Source: CAVTAV01 sp963732795 (GTDB taxonomy: Bacteria > Pseudomonadota > Alphaproteobacteria > CAVTAV01). From it: DNA of 64,000 bases. The notes below the pieces were generated by a model. That model was given only the letters and a program-made list of their open reading frames with translations, was not told where the DNA came from and did not search any database. The translations under genes and the position numbers were made by a program. The stretch spans positions 193,685-257,684 of the forward strand of contig CAVTAV010000004.1 of NCBI GenBank assembly GCA_963732795.1, in the 5' to 3' direction. Shown here piece after piece: positions 57,962 to 64,000 of the stretch (within the stretch, counting starts at the first letter, position 1; the number at the start of each line of letters is the position of its first letter).

Positions 57962-58080
57962 TATATGTTCCGGGCGTTGCGGTATCAGGTACCCCGAAAT
58001 CCCAGCCCATGGGATTACCCCGCGAGCCTCGATTCCTCTCCACCCCCCCATAGAGTTGAGGCTCGCGGGGTCTGCTTTTT
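57962..58080 (+). ncRNA. Candidate small RNA ending in a terminator hairpin
   Basis: An AT-rich patch with TTGTAT (57927-57932) and TATACC (57948-57953), 15 nt apart, lies just before a 120-nt stretch that closes in an intrinsic-terminator shape on the plus strand. No plus-strand gene precedes it, so the terminator lacks an obvious partner unless a short RNA is made here. The terminator loop is rich in C (CCACCCCCCC), which could pair with G-rich ribosome sites. Name and function are unknown. Confidence 0.35.
58018..58080 (+). terminator. Intrinsic terminator, plus strand
   Basis: CCCCGCGAGCCTC (58018-58030) pairs perfectly with GAGGCTCGCGGGG (58058-58070); TCTGCTTTTT follows at 58071-58080. 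A CTCT/AGAG pair extends the stem inside the loop. No T-run exists on the other side, so it acts only on plus-strand transcripts. Confidence 0.65.
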
Positions 58081-58104
58081 CAGAGACCCCCATAAGAGTT
58101 GCCT

Positions 58105-58262
58105 GTCATCCCGGAAGCCGGTTTGCCCGGCATCTTTGATGCCGTCGGCAAACCGAGCTGTCCGGGACCCACTGTCATAGGCTCGAGCGGATGACCTGGA
58201 TCCCGGCTCATAAGCCTCGCATCCGAAGCGGAGCTTCGGGCTCGGCTAATGGCCGGGATGAC
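58105..58262. repeat. Composite palindromic repeat, 158 bp
   Basis: GTCATCCCGG (58105-58114) and CCGGGATGAC (58253-58262) are perfect 10-bp inverted ends. Inside are two more hairpins: CGGTTTGCC with GGCAAACCG around a GGCATC/GATGCC stem (58119-58155), and CCGAAGC with GCTTCGG (58223-58239). The form resembles the REP/MITE-like elements scattered in Alphaproteobacteria ('GTCATCCCGG' ends). It carries no gene. Confidence 0.65.
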
Positions 58263-58273
58263 GGCGGAAGTAC

Positions 58274-59128
58274 TTAAAGGACAGCAGCCTTCGCGGGCGC
58301 GCTGAGCGAGCCGAGGCCCAGCGGCAGGGCCTGGGACAGGCGGCCGCCGAGGCGGACGGGTTCTATCAGCGTGGCGAGGCCGGTCGCGGGTTCGGTCTCT
58401 ACGAACACGCCGCACATGGTGCCCTCGCCGAGCGCCGGCTCGAACCGGCCGGTCTTGATCTTGCGGGTGAAGCGGGTCAGGGGCTCGGCTTTGTCCATGC
58501 CGATGACCGAATTGTAGTCGCCGCACATGCCGGCATCCGTTTGGAAGCCGGTGCCGCCGGGCAGGATCTGACAGTCGGCGGTCGGAACATGGGTATGGGT
58601 GCCGGCAACGAGGCTCGCCCGGCCGTCCACATAATGGCCCATGGCCATCTTCTCGCTGGTCGCCTCGCAATGCATGTCGACGAAGATGCAGTCGACGGTG
58701 CGTCCGAGGGTGACGCCGCCCAAGGCTTTGTCCACCGCCTCGAACGGGTTGTCGAACTCGCCCATGAAGACCTGGCCGAGGAGATTGATCACCAGCACCT
58801 TGGCTCCCGTCGCGGTCTCGTAGATATGGGCGCCCCGGCCCGGCAAGCCGCTCGGATAATTGATCGGCCGCAGGAGGCGCGGCTCCTTGTCGATGAATTT
58901 GGCGACATCCGGCCGGTCCCAGGTGTGATCGCCGAGCGTGATCACATCGACGCCGGCCTCGAACAGGGTATGGCAGATCTTGTCGGTGATGCCGAAGCCG
59001 CTCGCGGCGTTCTCGCCGTTCGCCACCACCATGTCGATGGCGGCGGCGCGCTTCAGCTCCGGCAGATGGGCGACGATCGCGTCGCGCCCGGCGCGACCGA
59101 CGATATCTCCCAGAAACAACAATCTCAC
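58274..59128 (-). CDS. YmdB-family metallophosphoesterase (TIGR00282 type)
   Basis: 284 residues from GTG 59128. Metal ligands: 'LLFLGDIVGRAGRDAI', 'VVANGENAASGFGIT', 'ITLGDHTWDRPDVAKFI', 'CIFVDMHCEATSEKMAMGHY' and 'GTHTHVPTADCQILPGGTGF', the complete calcineurin-like set. Relatives hydrolyse 2',3'-cyclic nucleotides and influence gene expression. Its start overlaps the fau stop (GTGA), so the two are probably cotranscribed. Confidence 0.92.
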   Translation of the reverse strand: MRLLFLGDIVGRAGRDAIVAHLPELKRAAAIDMVVANGENAASGFGITDKICHTLFEAGVDVITLGDHTWDRPDVAKFIDKEPRLLRPINYPSGLPGRGAHIYETATGAKVLVINLLGQVFMGEFDNPFEAVDKALGGVTLGRTVDCIFVDMHCEATSEKMAMGHYVDGRASLVAGTHTHVPTADCQILPGGTGFQTDAGMCGDYNSVIGMDKAEPLTRFTRKIKTGRFEPALGEGTMCGVFVETEPATGLATLIEPVRLGGRLSQALPLGLGSLSAPAKAAVL

Positions 59129-59730
59129 GATGAACTCCCGGCCGCATTCGCGGCCCGGTCAAATTTCCGCGCCCCGATCTCGGTCACGATCCAGTCGAGC
59201 GGCTGATCGAAATGGTCGCGGGGCACTTCGGCCACTTCCTGCGCCTCGTAGCCGACGCCGATTACCGTGACCGGCCCCGCCGCCCGAAGCGCCGCGAGCG
59301 TCCGGTCATAATAGCCCCCGCCATAGCCGATGCGAAAGCCCTCGGCATCGAAAGCGAGAAGCGGCGCCAGAACCACGCTCGGCATGCGCTGGGGCGATTT
59401 CTCTGTCGGCTCCATCATCCCGAAACTCGCGCGGTGCATCTCGATGCCGGGATGCCATTCGCGAAACAGGAGCGGCGCGGCTTTGGTCTCCAGCACCGGC
59501 AGAACGCACACCACGCCGTTCTTCGAAAGGCTGGTCAGGAGCGGTAGGAGATCGATCTCGTCGCCCATCGACCAGAAGCCGGAAACCACGTCCGTCTGGC
59601 CGATCAGGCCGGTCGCGACAACGTTATGAGCGAGCTTTTCGCCGGCATCCGGCCCGGCCGCCTCATGAGCGTCCCGGCGGCGTTCCATCGCGCGGACGCG
59701 CAGCTTCTTCTTGGCCTCGGCGATATCCAC
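59125..59730 (-). CDS. fau: 5-formyltetrahydrofolate cyclo-ligase
   Basis: 201 residues. Conserved parts are 'KKKLRVRAMERRRDAH', 'ILPVLETKAAPLLFREWHPG'-like text (here 'VCVLPVLETKAAPLLFREW') and the ATP/folate loop 'EGFRIGYGGGYYDRTLAAL'. It converts 5-formyl-THF to 5,10-methenyl-THF. It lies directly downstream of 6S RNA, the order zapA-ssrS-fau that is conserved in Proteobacteria. Complete. Confidence 0.94.
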   Translation of the reverse strand: MDIAEAKKKLRVRAMERRRDAHEAAGPDAGEKLAHNVVATGLIGQTDVVSGFWSMGDEIDLLPLLTSLSKNGVVCVLPVLETKAAPLLFREWHPGIEMHRASFGMMEPTEKSPQRMPSVVLAPLLAFDAEGFRIGYGGGYYDRTLAALRAAGPVTVIGVGYEAQEVAEVPRDHFDQPLDWIVTEIGARKFDRAANAAGSSS

Positions 59731-59771
59731 GATGTCTTGGCGACCTCTTTAGGGCTGGGCAGCCTCTCGAA

Positions 59772-59945
59772 AAAAATGTGCGGGACCGCCATGGCCGTCA
59801 GCGATCTGTTATCCTCTGTGGCCTGCACTCAGCAGGTGGGCGCCATGTGATAAGACCACGGTCTCACCAGGGACAGCTCCCGAGAAGAAGTTATTGGCCC
59901 CAGGGAATAGATACCCGACGCGCCGGGCAGAACCCGCTTCGCTAA
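59772..59945 (-). ncRNA. ssrS: 6S RNA
   Basis: On the minus strand, between zapA and fau, the sequence contains GGAGCTGTCCC, GTGGTCTTATCAC and CCACCTGCTGAGTGCAGGCC, highly typical of alphaproteobacterial 6S RNA. The ends can pair (GCGGG near 59938 with CCCGC near 59782), and a run of T ends it at 59777-59771. The RNA binds sigma-70 holoenzyme as a promoter mimic. Exact ends are estimated. Confidence 0.82.
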
Positions 59946-59979
59946 AGTAGGGTCGCACGGGCCGTTCGGCAATATCCCG

Positions 59980-60354
59980 TCAGGACGTCTCGATCCGGGC
60001 GGCGAGCGCTTCGATGCGCTTGGCGGCATCGCCGAGGATGGCGGCGACCGCTTCTTCGCTCGCTCCGCCGCCGGCGCCTTCCGCCGCTCGCTCTGCCCGC
60101 TGCAGCTTGACCTTGAGCTCGGCGACATCGGCCTTGAGGTCGCCGAGCTGGGCGAAGGCCTCCGACAATTCGTCGGCAATGAACAGCGCCGACATCAGCA
60201 ACAGCCGCGATTCGCCGATCTGGCCGAACGACACCACGAGGCTCTGCACCTTCTTGGAAACGTAGTCCGCCAGGAAGTGGAGATGCTTCTCCTCGCCGTC
60301 CTTGCAGGCGACGACATAGTTGTGACCGTTGATCGTGACCGTGACGTCCGCCAT
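59980..60354 (-). CDS. zapA: Cell division protein ZapA
   Basis: A 124-residue protein starting at ATG 60354 ('MADVTVTINGHNYVVAC'). The ZapA fold is seen in 'CKDGEEKHLHFLADYVSKKV' followed by a C-terminal coiled coil with Glu/Ala-rich text ('ERAAEGAGGGASEEAVAAI'). It stabilises FtsZ bundles at mid-cell. It sits upstream of 6S RNA and downstream of the DUF4164 gene. Confidence 0.9.
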   Translation of the reverse strand: MADVTVTINGHNYVVACKDGEEKHLHFLADYVSKKVQSLVVSFGQIGESRLLLMSALFIADELSEAFAQLGDLKADVAELKVKLQRAERAAEGAGGGASEEAVAAILGDAAKRIEALAARIETS

Positions 60355-60358
60355 CGCC

Positions 60359-60712
60359 CTACTCCGCCAGGATCGTGTCGATCCGACCGATCGCGTTGTC
60401 CAACGCATCGATCACCGACCGGTTGATCTGCTTCTGGGTATCGCGCTGCGACCGGAGCGCCGCGACCTCGGCCGCGAGTTTCTCCTGCTCGGCGCGCAAC
60501 GCCGCCAGCTCCTCGTTCAGCCCACCGTCGTCCGAGGCCTGAGGCGCCTCGGCCGCGCGGCTCGCAAGCGCGCCCAGCCCGGCCTCCAGCCTGGTCAGCG
60601 CCGCCTCCAATTGCTGCCTCGCACTATCCAATGCGCTCATTCCCACTGCGCTCAATTCGTGGTCCGCTGCGGCCGCGATTTGGGCCGCGGCCCGCTCAAA
60701 GTCCTGACCCAT
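60359..60712 (-). CDS. DUF4164-family coiled-coil protein
   Basis: A 117-residue, Ala/Glu/Arg-rich protein that is almost wholly helical: 'ALDSARQQLEAALTRLEAGL', 'AALRAEQEKLAAEVAALRSQ' and the closing 'ALDNAIGRIDTILAE'. The start at ATG 60712 is chosen because the longer frame reads low-quality sequence upstream. The family is common next to zapA in Alphaproteobacteria and may help ZapA; direct evidence is lacking. It lies 4 nt upstream of zapA. Confidence 0.78.
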   Translation of the reverse strand: MGQDFERAAAQIAAAADHELSAVGMSALDSARQQLEAALTRLEAGLGALASRAAEAPQASDDGGLNEELAALRAEQEKLAAEVAALRSQRDTQKQINRSVIDALDNAIGRIDTILAE

Positions 60713-61007
60713 TTTCGCCGTGAATGCCGTGCCGTATCGTCGCAGGCTCACCGCACTGCGCCAGCCTTCAAAGCATAGGCACCCGGCGAAAATTCCGTCA
60801 ACCGGAGAAATATGCAATATATCACGAACTTCGGCGGTTTTTTGAAATCTTTTGCTTGCACTCCGTCGACCGGCCTTCGGAAATCCACTTGATCGCAGGC
60901 GCAATCCGGCACGTGTTCCCTGTGGAAAAAGCCGGTTGACCTCTTACCGCCCTACGGTCATTGTGGCGCCGCTTCGGCGAGGCGTTTGGGGATGGCCGGG
61001 AGTCCTC
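60713..61007. promoter_or_regulatory. Divergent promoter region between the DUF4164 and tkt genes
   Basis: About 295 nt. An AT-rich patch (60808-60855, with AATATATC and TTTTTTGAAAT) suggests promoters for one or both directions. A purine-rich ribosome site GGGAGT stands at 60998-61003, before the tkt start at 61008. No other element recognised. Confidence 0.35.
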
Positions 61008-63024
61008 ATGAACGAGACCACAATGCTCAAGACGGATCGGGTCGGACACGACGCGATGGCGAACGCCATTCGCGCGCTCGCGATGGATGCCGTCCAGAAG
61101 GCCAATTCGGGCCATCCCGGCATGCCGATGGGCATGGCCGACGTCGCCACGGTGCTGTTCACCCGCCATCTCAAATACGATCCCGCCTGGCCCGATTGGC
61201 CGGACCGCGACCGTTTCGTGCTGTCGGCCGGCCACGGCTCGATGCTGCTCTATTCGCTCCTCTATCTCACCGGCTACGAGGAGATGACGATCGAGCAAAT
61301 CCGCAATTTCCGTCAGCTCGGCAGCCATACCGCGGGCCATCCCGAGTTCGAGCGCGACGCTCGCCATCGAGACCACCACCGGCCCGCTCGGCCAGGGCCT
61401 CGCGACGGCCGTCGGCATGGCGATCGCCGAGCGTCATCTCGCGGCCCGGTTCGGCTCTGACGTGGTCGATCACCACACCTATGTGATCGCGGGCGACGGC
61501 TGCCTGATGGAAGGCATCAGCCACGAGGCGATCTCGCTCGCCGGGCATCTGAAGCTCAACAAGCTGATCGTGCTGTTCGACGACAATCACATCTCGATCG
61601 ACGGGCCGACCGAAATCTCGGTCTCCGACGATCAGATCGCGCGCTTCAAGGCCCATGGCTGGAACGCGGTCCGGATCGACGGCCATGATCCGGATGGCGA
61701 TCGACGCCGCGCTCGAAGCGCGCGAAGACGAGCGACCGGCCGACCATGATCGCCTGCCGCACCACCATCGGCTACGGCGCGCCCAAGAAGGCCGGCACCG
61801 CCTCGACCCATGGCAGCCCCCTGGGCGAGGAAGAAGTCGCGGGCGCCGCGGAGCGAAGCTCGGCTGGCCCTATCCGCCTTCGAGATTCCCGACGAGATTC
61901 TGGCCGAGTGGCACAAGGCCGGCCGGCGCGGCGCGCCCGCCTCGAAAGCCTGGCAAGAGCCGGCATGACGGCCTCGATGCCACGCAGCGGAGCGCGTTCG
62001 ACGCGGCGCTTGCCGGCGAGCTTCCGGCGGCGCTCGATCGAGGCGATCGTCGCATCACAAGAAATCGATCAGCGACGGCCAAGCCCAAGGTCGCGACGCC
62101 GGGCCGCGAGCCAGAACGCGCTCGAAGTGATCAACGGCGATCGTCGAGATCACCATCGGCGGCTCGGCGGACTTGACCGGCAGCAACAACACCAGACCAG
62201 CCAGCTCAAGGACATGAGCGCCAACAATTACGGCGGGCGCTATATCCATTACGGCGTGCGCGAGTTCGGCATGGCGGCGGCGATGAACGGCCTCGCGCTC
62301 CATGGCGGCGTCATTCCCTATGGCGGCACCTTCCTGGTGTTCACCGATTACTGCCGCCCGGCGATCCGGCTGTCGGCGCTGATGGGCCAGCGCGTCATCT
62401 ATGTCATGACCCATGATTCCATCGGCCTCGGCGAGGACGGCCCGACCCATCAGCCGGTCGAGCATCTCGCAAGCCTGCGCGCCATGCCGAATATCAACGT
62501 GTTCCGCCCGGCCGACAGCGTCGAGACCGCCGAATGCTGGCAGCTTGCGCTCAAATCCACGTCCACGCCGTCGATCCTGGCGCTCTCCCGCCAGGGCCTG
62601 CCCACGGTGCGCACCGAGCACACCGACGAAAACCTCTCGGCCCGCGGCGGCTATGAGCTCCGCGCGGCGGACGGCGCGGCGAAGGTGACGCGTGATCGCG
62701 ACCGGCTCCGAGGTCGAGATCGCGCTCGCGGCCCGCGATCTGCTGCAAGCGGACGGCATCCCGGCCCGCGTCGTCTCGATGCCCTGCATGGAGCTTTTCG
62801 AGGCCCAGGACCAGGCCTATCGCGACGACGTCTCTGGGCAAGGGCACGCGTGCGCATCGCCGTCGAGGCCGGCTGTACGGCTCGGCTGGGATCACTATAT
62901 AGGCGAGAACGGCGCGGTTTATCGGCATGAAGAGCTTCGGCGCCTCGGCCCCGGCCAAGGCGTTGTACGAGCATTTCGGCATCACGCCGGCCGCGATCGT
63001 GGCCGCCGCGAAGGGACGTCTTTA
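61008..63024 (+). CDS. tkt: Transketolase, broken by many frameshifts
   Basis: Starts at ATG 61008: 'ANAIRALAMDAVQKANSGHP' and 'GMPMGMADVATVLF' are the usual opening. Later pieces include the TPP motif 'TYVIAGDGCLMEGISHEAIS', 'MIACRTTIGYGAPKKAGT', 'YGVREFGMAAAMNGLALHGG', 'THDSIGLGEDGPTHQPVEHL' and 'VIATGSEVEIALAARDLL', ending 'HFGITPAAIVAAAKGRL' at TAA 63022-63024. Frames change at least eight times between 61350 and 62940, the densest damage in the window. The restored length, about 670 residues, is normal. It links pentose phosphates with glycolysis and precedes gapA. Confidence 0.85.
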
Positions 63025-63133
63025 AAAGATTTGCGTCAGCGCAACGTCGTGAAAGACACCATCAACCAATTCTTAGGCGCGCTGTGGAAAAGTCCGCCAA
63101 CCTCGGCGGCATGAGAAAGGCTGGAGAACGTCT

Positions 63134-64000
<867 letters not shown>

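Larger units (their letters stand above)
57688..58273. other. 586-nt intergenic region with AT-rich patch, terminator and palindromic repeat
   Basis: No protein gene seen. The region holds the presumed yebC promoter on the minus side, an AT-rich stretch at about 57895-57960 that could be a plus-strand promoter, a strong terminator-like hairpin (58018-58080), and a long palindromic repeat (58105-58262). These are listed separately. Confidence 0.5.

Overview
The window is chromosomal DNA from an alphaproteobacterium, most likely Rhodospirillales-like. The evidence is the conserved order yebC-ruvCAB-ybgC-tolQRAB-pal-cpoB-tilS-ftsH-folP-glmM, the serC-serA-hisZ-purA cluster, an RpoH of alphaproteobacterial type, and a DUF4164/zapA/6S RNA/fau block diverging from tkt-gapA. 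The base composition is high in GC.

About 1-26,800 is an exopolysaccharide and exosortase locus. It opens with the end of an exosortase-associated ATPase, then a fused exosortase-EpsI protein coupled to a 2-oxoglutarate/Fe(II) oxygenase. A Wzy-like polymerase, a MOP-family flippase, many glycosyltransferases (GT2, GT4, GT25, GT32 and WecG/TagA types), two FkbM methyltransferases, a sulfotransferase and a secreted clan-A glycosidase follow. The locus ends with a PrsT-like TPR lipoprotein and a WcaJ-like priming sugar transferase. Together these would start a lipid-linked glycan on undecaprenyl phosphate, extend and decorate it, flip and polymerise it, while the exosortase anchors sorted proteins. 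A minus-strand block (5.9-10.2 kb), part of it AT-richer, interrupts the plus-strand genes and looks like an inserted module.

About 27,200-36,700 holds a lone hypothetical gene, a TonB-dependent receptor paired with a TPR-sulfotransferase, tRNA-Glu, a JAMM peptidase, small membrane proteins, an RluD-like pseudouridine synthase, and rpoH behind a strong leader hairpin. About 36,770-44,400 (minus) carries purA, hisZ, serA and serC (with a candidate serC leader RNA), then thiD and glmM. About 44,500-57,700 (minus) carries folP, ftsH, tilS, the Tol-Pal envelope complex, the RuvABC resolvasome and yebC. About 57,700-60,700 has a candidate small RNA, a palindromic repeat, a YmdB-type phosphoesterase, fau, 6S RNA and zapA. 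The window ends in tkt and a truncated gapA on the plus strand.

The most striking overall property is the number of single-base frameshifts. They affect essential genes (tkt, gapA, tolB, tolR, tilS, serA, serC, ruvA), often with perfect in-frame continuation and restored 4-bp overlaps with neighbours. This fits indel errors in the consensus, such as uncorrected long reads or a draft metagenome assembly, better than real gene decay. I give restored gene spans and mark the breaks. I found no CRISPR array, insertion sequence or clearly new defence or mobile system. The best candidates for something undescribed are a possible small RNA near 58.0 kb, the rpoH leader hairpin, and a diverged duplicated element near 10.2-10.5 kb.
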